Source of the DNA: Oscillospiraceae bacterium
Lineage (GTDB): Bacteria > Bacillota > Clostridia > Oscillospirales > SIG627
Reading direction: 5' to 3'
Assembly: GCA_015064635.1 (NCBI GenBank)
Contig: SVRV01000023.1
Span: 1-40,418 of the forward strand
DNA: 40,418 bases
The notes below the pieces were generated by a model. That model searched no databases. It worked only from the letters and a program-made list of their open reading frames with translations, and was not told the DNA's origin. Positions 20,530-29,775 of the stretch are shown piece after piece; position 1 is the first letter of the stretch; each line of letters begins with the position of its first letter. Both the position numbers and the translations under genes were made by a program.

Positions 20530-22472
20530 TGATAAACATATTTACAAATATACTTGATATGAGTCTGTCGGCAAGTGTACTTATCCTCGTTGTTTTGTTG
20601 ATAAGGACCATTTTGAAAAGGTCACCGAAATGGGTTGCTCTGCTTCTTTGGTGTTTGGTCGCAATTCGTCTTGTTTGTCCGTTTACTATAAAAAGCCCAT
20701 ACAGTATGCAGCCAAAAAAGGTAACTGCCACATACAATGTTGTCACCTTTGACGGAGCAACAAATGAGCTTACCCTCCCCGCACAGCTTCCGAAGCCGCA
20801 TAACTTCGATACCCTCCCAGAGACAAACACTGCTGTAAGATTTGAGACTCCTTATCTGTACTATATTCTTTCGGTGTTATGGTGTATAGGTGTCGTTGCA
20901 ATGATAATATATGCCGTTGTTTCGTATATAAGAATTTATAAGCTTACCAGAGGCGCAATTAAAACAGATGCAGGCTTTTACTTATCCGATAAAGCCTCTG
21001 CACCCTTTGTATTCGGAATATTCAAGCCGCATATTTATATTCCCTTTGAATGTTCAGAAGACTCGATACCGCATATTATTGCGCATGAAACCGTACACAT
21101 ATCAAGACTTGACCATATATGGAAGCCATTTGGTTTTCTCATACTTTCTCTGCATTGGTTTAATCCTTTGGTATGGCTTTCGTATGCTCTGTTTTGCAGA
21201 GACCTTGAAGCCGCCTGCGACGAAAAGGCTGTAAAAGAAATGTCAAGTGCCGAGAGAGCTGACTATGCGCAGGCGCTTCTCGACTGCAGCACCGGAAGAG
21301 CATTTATATCGGTATGTCCCGTTGCCTTTGGGGAAAACAATGTAAAAAGCAGAATTAAATCAATTCTAAACTACAAAAAACCTGCTGTATGGATAATAGC
21401 CATTTCCGTTATTCTTTGCGGTGCCGTAGCATTTTTCTTTATGACAGAGAAAAAAGCAGACAGTGATGCACCCGCAACCGACATAGCTTCACCAAACAAT
21501 ATTACAGTTGAGAAAGTGTCGATGAACGACATCAACATAATTGACCCATACAAGGATGAACTGGTTGAGGACACGATGTACCGCTTCAATGGTATACACA
21601 AGGAAGCTGTGTCATATGCCCTGGATATAGGATTTGACGTTTCCGCCAAGCATTATAAATCAGGCGCCTCCTACGGACGGGTTGCAATGATAAATCACGC
21701 CCACTCGGAAAAAGTGAAAGCCGATGAAACGGTTGAACTTTATTATATGGAGTACTACTATTATGAAAATACAGTCTCTCCGTCCGAAAATGATAAAAAA
21801 ATAATATATCCCATGTTTTTTGCTCTTCACCATAATCTCAAAAGTGATGAATGGACAAGGCTTGGAACGATAACCGATTACCAGATGAAAAATGTGTATA
21901 AATCCTCAGAAATGGTTGAAAAATACGGAGATGAATTCACCGCCGCAGCTGCCGAAATATACAAAGCTTATTTCCACATTGACATGGGAGAAGCTGAACA
22001 AATAGTTCTTGCGGCATATAAAAGTGCGTCAAATGCGGCAAGCTGGTTCAGAATTGCAAGTATTCTTGAGCAAGAAAACGAATACCCTACCGAATCCGAC
22101 GAATGGTTTGAAGTTGACGGCACACGGTATTTCAAGGTAAAGCAATTTGATAAATACGAAAGCTTTATTGATTACCTTGAAGGCTTGTTCTCAAAGAAGC
22201 TTACCGAGGAATTTCTGAACAGTAGTAACATCAAATATATTAACTACGGCGGAGAGCTTTACGCTTCATTGGGAGTACGTGGTACAAATATCCGCGTGGG
22301 AAATGAATACTATATGGTTGAAAAGGTAACGGAATCAAAATACATTGTCAAAGTAACGGTAGAAGTTTTGGGTGACGATGCGGTGACAGTAAAAGGAAAT
22401 AAGGTATTTGAGTTCCCCTATGAATATATTGATGACAGATGGGTATTCAGTGCATTTCCCGAGATAAGATAA
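20529..22472 (+). CDS. M56 (BlaR1/MecR1-type) membrane metalloprotease with non-beta-lactam C-terminal domain
   Basis: About 647 residues. Membrane helices lie near 8-30, 35-52, 112-138 and about 195-225, with another at about 280-300. The zinc protease motif HETVH (about 186-190) is followed by the conserved WFNPLVWLSYALFCRDLEAACDEKAV (second glutamate and aspartate region), typical of M56. In BlaR1 the C-terminus is a penicillin-binding sensor with STxK; here the outer 340 residues lack such a motif. They instead consist of an uncharacterised part (DELVEDTMYRFNGIHKEAVSYAL...) ending in a beta-rich segment (YMVEKVTESKYIVKVTVEVLG... WVFSAFP). It probably senses another extracellular signal and cleaves the BlaI-like partner. 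The start is the ATG overlapping the repressor stop (TGATG). Confidence 0.85.
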   Translation: MINIFTNILDMSLSASVLILVVLLIRTILKRSPKWVALLLWCLVAIRLVCPFTIKSPYSMQPKKVTATYNVVTFDGATNELTLPAQLPKPHNFDTLPETNTAVRFETPYLYYILSVLWCIGVVAMIIYAVVSYIRIYKLTRGAIKTDAGFYLSDKASAPFVFGIFKPHIYIPFECSEDSIPHIIAHETVHISRLDHIWKPFGFLILSLHWFNPLVWLSYALFCRDLEAACDEKAVKEMSSAERADYAQALLDCSTGRAFISVCPVAFGENNVKSRIKSILNYKKPAVWIIAISVILCGAVAFFFMTEKKADSDAPATDIASPNNITVEKVSMNDINIIDPYKDELVEDTMYRFNGIHKEAVSYALDIGFDVSAKHYKSGASYGRVAMINHAHSEKVKADETVELYYMEYYYYENTVSPSENDKKIIYPMFFALHHNLKSDEWTRLGTITDYQMKNVYKSSEMVEKYGDEFTAAAAEIYKAYFHIDMGEAEQIVLAAYKSASNAASWFRIASILEQENEYPTESDEWFEVDGTRYFKVKQFDKYESFIDYLEGLFSKKLTEEFLNSSNIKYINYGGELYASLGVRGTNIRVGNEYYMVEKVTESKYIVKVTVEVLGDDAVTVKGNKVFEFPYEYIDDRWVFSAFPEIR

Positions 22473-22494
22473 AAATGACAAATATACAAAAAGC

Positions 22495-22522
22495 ATTCCC
22501 GAAGCTATTTTGCTTCGGGAAT
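22495..22522 (-). terminator. Terminator of the exopolysaccharide operon
   Basis: ATTCCCGAAGC (22495-22505) and GCTTCGGGAAT (22512-22522) form a perfect 11-bp stem with a 6-nt loop. The minus strand continues GCTTTTTGTAT, as an intrinsic terminator for the leftward operon; it can also serve the convergent M56 gene. Confidence 0.8.
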
Positions 22523-22532
22523 TGTTATGTCT

Positions 22533-23666
22533 TTATAAAGTTTTGTTCTTTAAGGCTTGTATTATAAGCTCTCTGTGTGCCTCGCATTCAATGACATTAA
22601 GTACGGAAAGTAATTTTCTTTTATTAAATCTTCGATTCATCGAAAAATGAAGCAATTTCCCCTTCAAAAGCTTGTTTAAAACCTTGTACGGCAAACACAT
22701 CTTTTTACCCGAAAGAATTCTAAGATATCCGTCTATCATAGTCATGGAAAATTCCGTATACTTTTTCTCTATAAACTCAGGTGACTTAATCTCTTCACCA
22801 CGCTTTTCAAAGGCTGATATTATTTCTTTTGACTTTTCGGAATCTGCAAGTAAAACGGTGTTTTCATTTTTTACCACGGGAATATAGGATACATTGAAGG
22901 ATTCATCCAGCTTTATAAGAAGTCCCGTTTTCCATTCATCTTTTTTTGAATGGTCAAAAAGGAAGTTTCCTTGTCCGTAAACAATAGTGCCGTCACGATA
23001 CTTCTCCTCGCATCCGATGCAATGGCTATGCTGGCAAACAACAAGATTTGCTCCACTATCAACAAACCCACGACACACCTTTTGTAAATCAAGGGACGGA
23101 TATCTGTAATGCTCCTTACCACCATGATATAATACTATTATGTAATCACAATTTGCTTTCATTTCAAGTATGTGCCCATAAGACCGTATTGCATCAAAAG
23201 GATTTGCACCGGGAGTACTGTTGTTGACTATTGAAAATTCATGCTCCGCACAGGCATATACCCCTATTTTTTTACTTTCAAATTCAAAATAATATGGTTT
23301 TGCCGCATCTTCTGCATTGTCTCCAACCCCCACATAAGCAATGGAATTATCCTCCAATGCTTTCAGTGTAGTCTTGAGTCCCTTGATTCCCTGGTCGAGA
23401 ATATGGTTATTGGCAACCGTAAGTAAATCTATTCCAAGTGCCCTATATCCTTTCACTGCAGATACAGGCGCGATTAGATTTGGACCTCCTTTGGGAATAG
23501 GAGTTGCCTCATCCGTAAGAGGCGTCTCAAGATTAAATATTCTGTAAGCAGCACTATCAAGTATTGCTTTCAGTTCTGCTCCCACAAGATTTTCAGCATT
23601 GCCTTCCGAAAAAATTGGAGCATTGGTATCTGTTGGAACGATGTCTGCGCCTATAATTAAGTTCAT
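22533..23666 (-). CDS. CapA family metallophosphatase-like protein
   Basis: About 377 residues, matching the CapA (poly-gamma-glutamate synthesis) family of calcineurin-like phosphoesterase fold. Motifs: the N-terminal IIGADIVPTD (family GD site), FNLETPLTD (about 46-54), LLTVANNHILDQG (about 82-94), VLYHGGKEHY (about 181-190) and VCQHSHCIGCEEKYRDGTIVYGQGNFLFD (about 211-239), with histidines that usually bind metal. No other poly-gamma-glutamate genes are near, so it more likely trims or modifies the exopolysaccharide. No secretion signal is seen. The start at 23666 overlaps the previous stop by four bases (ATGA) and follows AGAGGAGAATAT; the upstream in-frame alternative lacks such a site. 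It is the last gene of the operon. Confidence 0.85.
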   Translation of the reverse strand: MNLIIGADIVPTDTNAPIFSEGNAENLVGAELKAILDSAAYRIFNLETPLTDEATPIPKGGPNLIAPVSAVKGYRALGIDLLTVANNHILDQGIKGLKTTLKALEDNSIAYVGVGDNAEDAAKPYYFEFESKKIGVYACAEHEFSIVNNSTPGANPFDAIRSYGHILEMKANCDYIIVLYHGGKEHYRYPSLDLQKVCRGFVDSGANLVVCQHSHCIGCEEKYRDGTIVYGQGNFLFDHSKKDEWKTGLLIKLDESFNVSYIPVVKNENTVLLADSEKSKEIISAFEKRGEEIKSPEFIEKKYTEFSMTMIDGYLRILSGKKMCLPYKVLNKLLKGKLLHFSMNRRFNKRKLLSVLNVIECEAHRELIIQALKNKTL

Positions 23667-24601
23667 ATATTCTCCTCTTTCTTTTCGGGGAGAGTTATCC
23701 AATCACCGAATGTGAAATCCCATTTGTCATCGGTGAATTTACTGTATCCGCTACCGGGATAGAATGTAAGCTCTCCAAAATACACCACATTATCAACTTC
23801 ATAAAAATCAACTCTCAAAAACGGTGTATCACTCGACAGAATCTCAGCATATTCTATCATTTTATCCAGATTTTTGGGGATTTTTACGTCTCTCGTATAA
23901 TCCGGAGGATAATCAGCCAAACCAAACATCATTGGATTTCCTTGAGGATCATAGTAATTTGTTTTATGAGCAATAAACCTGTCAAAATCAATTCTAAAAC
24001 ATTTCACCTTACCGTTACAACAGAAAAATTTATAATCTCTTAGCTCATTTGTTTCTGAATCTATCATATATTTCTCGGCTATAATTTTAGGTTTAACATT
24101 TTTATACGGCCATTCCTTACCCAAAAAAGAATAATCTCTTTTAAGACATCTGTTTAATTTCTTTGCAGCGGCTTTTTTGTTAAGTTTACTTTTATCCTTA
24201 CATATTACAAGACCTGCACTGTCATGATTACATTTTAAAACAAACTGATCTGGAAGGACATCAAAATCTATATCTTCAAAGCGATCCCAAACTCCCAAAA
24301 GAGGAATAATATGTTCTTCTCCTATGCGTTGGGCAACAAATTCCTTGGCTTTGTATTTGTCCACCATATCTGAGTATATAGGTTTTCTGTTATACACCTT
24401 CAACCACTGGAGCTTTTCTGTAAATCTTTTTGGATTATCAAAATCCATAGGATATCCCATTACAGCCTTGTATTCTTTTTCAAGATATTCGCGATCACTT
24501 AAATGATTGTAAAAACCAAGCTTACTGTTAACAAAAAAGCGTTCTTTTGTGCCTTTTATGTAACCAATAAAATATTTTTTTATTTTTTTGAATTTATTCA
24601 T
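23663..24601 (-). CDS. TupA-like ATP-grasp protein
   Basis: A 312-residue protein of the TupA-like ATP-grasp family, named from teichuronopeptide synthesis and often found in capsule clusters. Motifs: YPMDFDNPKRFTEKLQWLK (about 51-69), DKYKAKEFVAQRIGEEHIIPLLGV (about 81-104), QFVLKCNHDSAGLVICKDK (about 118-136) and FLRVDFYEVDNVVYFGELTFYPGSG (about 270-294), with the E-x-T-F-x-P-G-S-G end holding the metal and nucleotide site. It probably ligates an amino acid or similar carboxylate to a sugar or a glycan-bound residue, using ATP. It lies between capG and the CapA-like gene and is separated from capG by 13 nt. Confidence 0.82.
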   Translation of the reverse strand: MNKFKKIKKYFIGYIKGTKERFFVNSKLGFYNHLSDREYLEKEYKAVMGYPMDFDNPKRFTEKLQWLKVYNRKPIYSDMVDKYKAKEFVAQRIGEEHIIPLLGVWDRFEDIDFDVLPDQFVLKCNHDSAGLVICKDKSKLNKKAAAKKLNRCLKRDYSFLGKEWPYKNVKPKIIAEKYMIDSETNELRDYKFFCCNGKVKCFRIDFDRFIAHKTNYYDPQGNPMMFGLADYPPDYTRDVKIPKNLDKMIEYAEILSSDTPFLRVDFYEVDNVVYFGELTFYPGSGYSKFTDDKWDFTFGDWITLPEKKEENI

Positions 24602-24614
24602 AACTCAATCCCCG

Positions 24615-25796
24615 TCAATATTTTCGCCATACCATTTTATCTACAACACCGGTATATGACTGAATAATTTTAACTACTTTATTAGAAACATCTTCAACAT
24701 AATTAGGAACCGGAATTCCGAAATTACCGTCATTGTTCATGTCAATTGCAGTTGTAACAGCCTGCAAGAGACTCTTTTCGTCAATTCCTGCAAGAATGAA
24801 GCATGCTTTATCAAGTGCCTCCGGGCGCTCGGTAGAAGTTCTGATGCATACCGCGGGGAAAGGCTTTCCTATGCTTGTAAAGAACGAGCTTTCCTCCGGG
24901 AGTGTACCGCTGTCGGATACTACCGCAAAAGCGTTCATTTGTAGCTTATTGTAATCGTGGAATCCAAGCGGTTCATGACGGATAACACGGCGGTCAAGTT
25001 CGAAGCCTGACTTTTCAAGCCTATTACGACTTCTGGGATGACACGAGTAAAGAATCGGCATATCATATTTTTCTGCTAGTTTATTAATGGCAGTGAAAAG
25101 GCTTGTAAAGTTCTTTTCTGTATCAATGTTTTCTTCTCTGTGAGCCGAAAGAAGTATATATTTTTTCTTCTCCAGTCCCAATCTGCTAAGAATATCACTT
25201 GCTTCGATGTCAGCGAGATTCGCAGACAATACCTCTGCCATGGGAGAACCTGTTACGTATGTACGCTCCTTAGGAAGACCGCATTCTGCAAGATATCTTC
25301 TTGCATGCTCTGAATATGCAAGGTTTACATCCGAAATTATGTCAACAATTCTTCTGTTGGTTTCCTCGGGAAGACATTCATCCTTACAACGGTTACCTGC
25401 CTCCATATGGAAAATAGGTATATGAAGACGTTTTGCTGCAATTGCAGAAAGACAGGAGTTTGTATCTCCCAGTATCAAAAGTGCATCAGGCTTTATCTGG
25501 TTCATAAGCTTATATGAGCAATTTATGATATTACCCACAGTTGCACCCAAGTCATCACCAACAGCATCCATATATACCTCGGGGGCATCAAGCTTCAAGT
25601 CATGAAAGAATACGCCATTAAGGTTGTAATCATAGTTTTGCCCTGTATGAGCCAGAACTGTATCAAAATATTTGCGGCATTTATCAATAACCGCCGCAAG
25701 ACGTATTATTTCGGGTCGTGTTCCCACAATAATAAGAAGCTTAAGTCTGCCGTCGTTTTTAAAACTAACATCCGAATAATCAAGTTTGATTTCCAT
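24615..25796 (-). CDS. capG: UDP-GlcNAc 2-epimerase-type enzyme (CapG/WbjD class)
   Basis: About 393 residues, non-hydrolysing UDP-N-acetylglucosamine 2-epimerase fold. Motifs: LIIVGTRPEIIRLAAVI (about 22-38), VLAHTGQNYD, LGDTNSCLSA, HMEAGNRC (about 138-145), LSAHREENID (about 222-231) and the VSDSGTLPEESSF donor site (about 300-312). The company of capE and capF on the same operon points to the last step of UDP-N-acetyl-L-fucosamine synthesis: C2 epimerisation of UDP-N-acetyl-L-pneumosamine. The start is 25796, with AGAAGGTGTAATATT in front; the frame is open 54 codons further upstream but that part overlaps the acyltransferase gene and has no family resemblance. Confidence 0.85.
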   Translation of the reverse strand: MEIKLDYSDVSFKNDGRLKLLIIVGTRPEIIRLAAVIDKCRKYFDTVLAHTGQNYDYNLNGVFFHDLKLDAPEVYMDAVGDDLGATVGNIINCSYKLMNQIKPDALLILGDTNSCLSAIAAKRLHIPIFHMEAGNRCKDECLPEETNRRIVDIISDVNLAYSEHARRYLAECGLPKERTYVTGSPMAEVLSANLADIEASDILSRLGLEKKKYILLSAHREENIDTEKNFTSLFTAINKLAEKYDMPILYSCHPRSRNRLEKSGFELDRRVIRHEPLGFHDYNKLQMNAFAVVSDSGTLPEESSFFTSIGKPFPAVCIRTSTERPEALDKACFILAGIDEKSLLQAVTTAIDMNNDGNFGIPVPNYVEDVSNKVVKIIQSYTGVVDKMVWRKY

Positions 25797-25810
25797 AATA
25801 TTACACCTTC

Positions 25811-26323
25811 TTAAAGAGGAAATTTTCTGTTTTCTATTACTTCTCCCGCCTCTATTTTCATACAGTCGGGTATTCTGTTTTCCGCCTTGACGATTGCACC
25901 GAGGCAAACATGTACCCCGTCGCCAATAATACATCCATGGTCTATCACAGACGCACAATTAACTATTACCCCACGCCCAATTTCGGTGTCGGTATTTATA
26001 ACTGCTTTGGGCAGTACAACACTTCCTACTCCGATTTTTACAGTTGGACTGATATATGAAGTTGCGTGGACAATTGTTGGTACCTTCGCATTCATTTCAA
26101 GAAGATTATCTATCCATTCAAGTCTGCCTTTGTTATTTCCGAACGCAGGATAAATTTCAGTATCTTCAGAAATATATTTTTCAAAATCACCGCATTTTCC
26201 AACAACTCTGCTGTCCGTACTATTGTCATCAAGAAAACATATCTCGTTATATTTTCCGCTCTGTACAGCTACATCGTATACTGTTTTTCCATAGCCACCT
26301 GCACCTAGTATTATGAGCTTCAT
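25811..26323 (-). CDS. NeuD/PglD-like left-handed beta-helix acyltransferase
   Basis: A 170-residue protein. The N-terminal part KLIILGAGGYGKTVYDVA (about 2-19) is the small Rossmann-like domain of NeuD/PglD enzymes. The C-terminal hexapeptide repeat part runs TVKIGVGSVVLPKAVINTDTEIGRGVIVNCASVIDHGCIIGDGVHV (about 93-139), with the catalytic histidine in IDHGC. It would acetylate an amino group of a nucleotide sugar, or an O position. Together with the DegT aminotransferase of the same operon it could complete a 4-acetamido sugar. The family is usually about 200 residues; the last coil here is short. One nucleotide separates it from capF. Confidence 0.85.
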   Translation of the reverse strand: MKLIILGAGGYGKTVYDVAVQSGKYNEICFLDDNSTDSRVVGKCGDFEKYISEDTEIYPAFGNNKGRLEWIDNLLEMNAKVPTIVHATSYISPTVKIGVGSVVLPKAVINTDTEIGRGVIVNCASVIDHGCIIGDGVHVCLGAIVKAENRIPDCMKIEAGEVIENRKFPL

Positions 26324-26324
26324 A

Positions 26325-27524
26325 TTATTCTACCGCCTCTCCGAATGTATCGGGATGATTTGGGTCAAACTGCTCATTTGCCCACATTACAGTTACAAGA
26401 TTTTCGGTATCACTTAGGTTGATAATGTTATGAGTGTAACCCGGGAGCATGTGAATTGCTTCTATCTTATCACCGCTTACCTCAAAATTCAACACCTCAT
26501 CTGAGCCTATACGTCTTTGCTGAATAAGTCCATGACCGCTTACAACGATAAAGAATTCCCATTTTGTGTTGTGCCAATGCTGACCTTTGGTAATACCGGG
26601 ATTTGATATATTTACCGAGAACTGACCGCATTTTTCGGTTTTTAAAAGCTCGGTAAAGCTTCCTCTTGCATCCACATTCATTTTCAATGGGAATGATGCC
26701 TTTTCTTTTGGAAGATAGGACAAATATGTACTATAAAGCTTCTTTGCAAAAGAATTATAGGGAATTTCAGGCATTACAAGGGTGGTTGTCTGAGCCTTAA
26801 AAGCGTTGAGAAGTTCAACTATTTCACCGAGCGTCACCTTATGTGTCGTAGGTGCTGCGCAATAAGCACCGTTTTCGCAAAGAACTGTATTTATTCCGTC
26901 AAATTCGCAATGATGCTCCTTACCTTCAAGTGCATCAAGCATCTCTGTCACAAGGTCATCTATATATAATAACTCAAGCTGAACAGACGGGTCGTTTACA
27001 GTAATGGGAAGATCGTTTGCTATATTGTTGCAGAAGGTTGCAACCGCTGAGTTATAATTCGGGCGACACCACTTTCCAAAAAGATTAGGGAATCGGTAAA
27101 CCAAAACCTTTGCTCCTGTTTCCTTTCCGTAATCAAAGAAAAGCTCCTCCCCTGCCTTCTTGCTTCTGCCATAGTCACTGTCATATCTTCCTATGAGTGT
27201 TGCTTGAATCGAAGAAGACAAAACGACCGGACAAGTATTGCCATATTTTTTGAGTGTATCAATAAGCGTGGAAGCAAATCCAAAATTACCTTGCATAAAC
27301 TCTTCGGGATTCTGCGGACGATTAACTCCCGCTATATTGAATACAAAATCCGCTTCCTTACAAAAGACATCAAGAAGAGATTTGTCTGTGTCGATATCAT
27401 ATTCAAAAATATCCTCAACAACAATTCCGGGACGTGTTCTGTCTTTACCGTCCTTGATATTTCTTAATGACGCAACAAGATTCTTTCCTACAAATCCCGC
27501 CGAGCCTGTAACAAGAATTTTCAT
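26325..27524 (-). CDS. capF: CapF-type bifunctional reductase (SDR plus cupin)
   Basis: About 399 residues. The N-terminal SDR domain starts MKILVTGSAGFVGKNLVASL, with FVFNIAGVNRP (about 76-86), SSSIQATL, and the tyrosine and lysine in YDSDYGRSKKAGE (about 137-149). The C-terminal cupin (from about 290) carries ITKGQHWHNTKWEFFIVVSG (metal histidines) and IHMLPGYTHNIINLS. This two-domain form is CapF/WbjC, which epimerises and reduces the keto sugar from CapE toward UDP-N-acetyl-L-talosamine/pneumosamine in UDP-FucNAc synthesis. The start is fixed by AAAGGAGGCAAAAA before the ATG at 27524, which overlaps the previous stop (ATGA). It is therefore translationally coupled to the glycosyltransferase. 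Confidence 0.88.
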   Translation of the reverse strand: MKILVTGSAGFVGKNLVASLRNIKDGKDRTRPGIVVEDIFEYDIDTDKSLLDVFCKEADFVFNIAGVNRPQNPEEFMQGNFGFASTLIDTLKKYGNTCPVVLSSSIQATLIGRYDSDYGRSKKAGEELFFDYGKETGAKVLVYRFPNLFGKWCRPNYNSAVATFCNNIANDLPITVNDPSVQLELLYIDDLVTEMLDALEGKEHHCEFDGINTVLCENGAYCAAPTTHKVTLGEIVELLNAFKAQTTTLVMPEIPYNSFAKKLYSTYLSYLPKEKASFPLKMNVDARGSFTELLKTEKCGQFSVNISNPGITKGQHWHNTKWEFFIVVSGHGLIQQRRIGSDEVLNFEVSGDKIEAIHMLPGYTHNIINLSDTENLVTVMWANEQFDPNHPDTFGEAVE

Positions 27525-28594
27525 TTTTTGCCTCCTTTGGCTACACTCTCTATATAATCTATCCACATAGATATTATTTTATTGAATTCAAGTGTTTCGT
27601 TTATTTTATAAGCCTCATTGGCAAGTCTTGTGCGAAGTTCCGGGTCATTCGCCATTTTTGTCATAGCATCAACCATTGCATCTTCGTCATTTGAAGGAAT
27701 GAGAATTCCGTTTTCCCCATTCTTGATAAGTGCCGCCGCGCCTCCTCCAGAACAGTCAGTTGAAATACAGGGAAGTCCAACAGCAAGTGCTTCAATCAGA
27801 GAATTGGGCATTCCTTCATAATATGAAGAAAGCACAAAGAATTTCGCATTTTTAAGATAAGGCATAACCTTTTGTTTTCCTGTCAAAACAACTTTGTCTT
27901 CAAGGGAATTTTCCTTTATGTATGATCTGTACATCGCCTCATCCGGTCCATCCCCGACAAGATACAGCTTATAGTCATTGTCTTTTGAGAATCGGTTGAA
28001 TGCCCTAAGTAGCATTGAAAGGTTTTTCTGCTTTTCGGAAAGCCTTGCAGTTATAACTATGATGTTTTCTGCTGCTTCGTGATCAACCTTTTCATATTTC
28101 TTTTCAATAAAATTCGGAATAACTGCAGACCTGCTTTTTATCTTTTCTCCAAAGAAATCAGCTATTCTTTCGGTCTGGAATACAAAGCCTGTCGCTTTTT
28201 TATAAATAAGCTTTCTTCGGATTCTAAGGCTCTTTCTTGCAGGGTCACTTACAGGGTCATTTCTTTCGCAAAGTATAACCGGGATTTTCGAATGTCGAAG
28301 TGCTTCCATTACATCAAGATTGTACTTGACGCCAAAGGATACAACTACGTCAAATCCTTCGCTTTCCACTATCTGTCTTATCTTCTTTTGCCTGTTAATG
28401 AGTCTTGATACAACATTTCCCGTAGTTTTTACTGTAAACTGCTTTACATAATCAAACTCGGGGTACGTGTTGCTTGAAAGCAAAATAAGTCCTATCTCAT
28501 GACTATAATCTTTATGGAGAGATTCGATAAGATATCTTGCTATCTTTTCCGCTCCACTAAAATTGAGCGTTCCAATTATAAAACCTATCTTCAT
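27521..28594 (-). CDS. Glycosyltransferase family 4-like (exopolysaccharide)
   Basis: 357 residues with the GT-B fold of GT4 enzymes. The N-terminus MKIGFIIGTLNFSGAEKIARYL has the acceptor-site GGAE/SGAE loop. The donor half shows ARLSEKQKNLSMLLRAF (about 190-206), LVGDGPDEAMY, VLTGKQKVMPYL and the EX7E-type stretch SSYYEGMPNSLIEALAVGLP (about 263-282), then STDCSGG. It would transfer a sugar from a nucleotide donor onto the lipid-linked repeat unit at the inner membrane face; donor and linkage are unknown. It sits between another GT4 gene and capF, with a 4-nt overlap to capF. Confidence 0.88.
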   Translation of the reverse strand: MKIGFIIGTLNFSGAEKIARYLIESLHKDYSHEIGLILLSSNTYPEFDYVKQFTVKTTGNVVSRLINRQKKIRQIVESEGFDVVVSFGVKYNLDVMEALRHSKIPVILCERNDPVSDPARKSLRIRRKLIYKKATGFVFQTERIADFFGEKIKSRSAVIPNFIEKKYEKVDHEAAENIIVITARLSEKQKNLSMLLRAFNRFSKDNDYKLYLVGDGPDEAMYRSYIKENSLEDKVVLTGKQKVMPYLKNAKFFVLSSYYEGMPNSLIEALAVGLPCISTDCSGGGAAALIKNGENGILIPSNDEDAMVDAMTKMANDPELRTRLANEAYKINETLEFNKIISMWIDYIESVAKGGKK

Positions 28595-28605
28595 ACATTA
28601 ATCCT

Positions 28606-29760
28606 TCATTTTCCCTCAATAAATTTTTTGAGTTTTTCTGTGTATAAATGGTAGTCAAGTTTTTCTCTTGCTGTATCCAGCGCATTTTTGCTCATAGCAT
28701 TCTTTTCTTCGGGAGTAAGTGCAATAGCACGTCTGAGTGCATCAACCAAAGCCATTGGAGAATGATCCTTTGATATAATAGCATTTTCGCCATCAACAAG
28801 ATATTCGCCAAGATCGGATGATATGTTGCAAAGGATAGGTGTTGCATTTGCTAGGCTTTCAGTAACCTTACTTGGAAAACCAGCCTTTGCATATCTTGCC
28901 TCCGCATCACGTGGAAGCGCTAAGAAATCAGCTTCTTCCATCATCTCAAGCACTTTGGTCTTAGGAACCCTTCCGTGGATATCAAGAATATCAGCACACG
29001 AATCCAATACGTTCGACGAAATACCGCACCCGTCTATGAGCATTTTACGATTCACACCCACAAGAGAGATTCTAATTTTCGCCTTTTCCTCTTTGGTAAG
29101 GAGAAGAGTTGCTTCAAGCAAATTTCCTATAAAATCTTTTTTTCCGGGTATTCCCGCGTAAAATAACTTTAATGTATCAGAATTTTTTTCCTTTGGTTTT
29201 GTTCTCTCGGCACTGTCACAAAGAACAGGAACATATAAAGTCCTATTTCCTTTACTTTTAAAATGCTTTTCAAGGTAATGACTTATCGCAACTATATCAA
29301 AACTCTTATCTGTTATTTTTGTATTGACGCGATTATTCATCTGATAAAAGATGCTAAATTTTCCAAATTTGTACTGTTCGTGTGAAAACCAGTCAGGGCA
29401 GTCACGAATAAGTCCCTTGTCATATTTTTTACAAAACTTTTTGCATACTTTAAAAACAGATACTTGTCCGCAATATAAATACAATGTATCAATGTTATCT
29501 TTATTTTCATTAAGGTATTTCTTCACTCTCTTTGCAAGTGCAATACGTTCATATGTCTTTACAACCTTGTTGCCGTTTCTGTATTTTAGCGAAAAATACT
29601 TAACTCCTTCCCATTCTCCGCTATCGCACAAAGCACCTCTGCAAAGCACAGTAACACGGTTACCTCCGTCAATTATCGCTTTGGCAACCATTTGCAATCT
29701 GAACGAAGTAGAATCTCCGGTCGGAAAGCTACCGGTAGTAACTATAACAATATGTTTCAT
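28606..29760 (-). CDS. Glycosyltransferase family 4-like (exopolysaccharide)
   Basis: 384 residues. The start HIVIVTTGSFPTGDSTSFRLQMVAKAI is a typical GT4 N-terminal strand and acceptor loop. The C-terminal donor half has LKLFYAGIPGKKDFIGNLLEA (about 199-219), DILDIHGRVPKTKVLEMMEEADFLALPRDA (about 259-288) and AGFPSKVTESLANATPILCN (about 295-314). The second glutamate-bearing motif is GFPSKVTESLA, so the EX7E pair is altered (RDAEARYAKAGFPSKVTE), as in several capsule GT4-like enzymes. It transfers one sugar of the repeat unit; the specificity is not deducible. It overlaps no neighbour and is 11-15 nt from both. Confidence 0.8.
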   Translation of the reverse strand: MKHIVIVTTGSFPTGDSTSFRLQMVAKAIIDGGNRVTVLCRGALCDSGEWEGVKYFSLKYRNGNKVVKTYERIALAKRVKKYLNENKDNIDTLYLYCGQVSVFKVCKKFCKKYDKGLIRDCPDWFSHEQYKFGKFSIFYQMNNRVNTKITDKSFDIVAISHYLEKHFKSKGNRTLYVPVLCDSAERTKPKEKNSDTLKLFYAGIPGKKDFIGNLLEATLLLTKEEKAKIRISLVGVNRKMLIDGCGISSNVLDSCADILDIHGRVPKTKVLEMMEEADFLALPRDAEARYAKAGFPSKVTESLANATPILCNISSDLGEYLVDGENAIISKDHSPMALVDALRRAIALTPEEKNAMSKNALDTAREKLDYHLYTEKLKKFIEGK

Positions 29761-29775
29761 AAATCCCTCTGTAAA

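Noticed and set aside
25797..25958. 54-codon N-terminal extension of the capG frame
   Set aside because: It overlaps the acyltransferase gene, has no family similarity, and the ribosome site is before the internal ATG.
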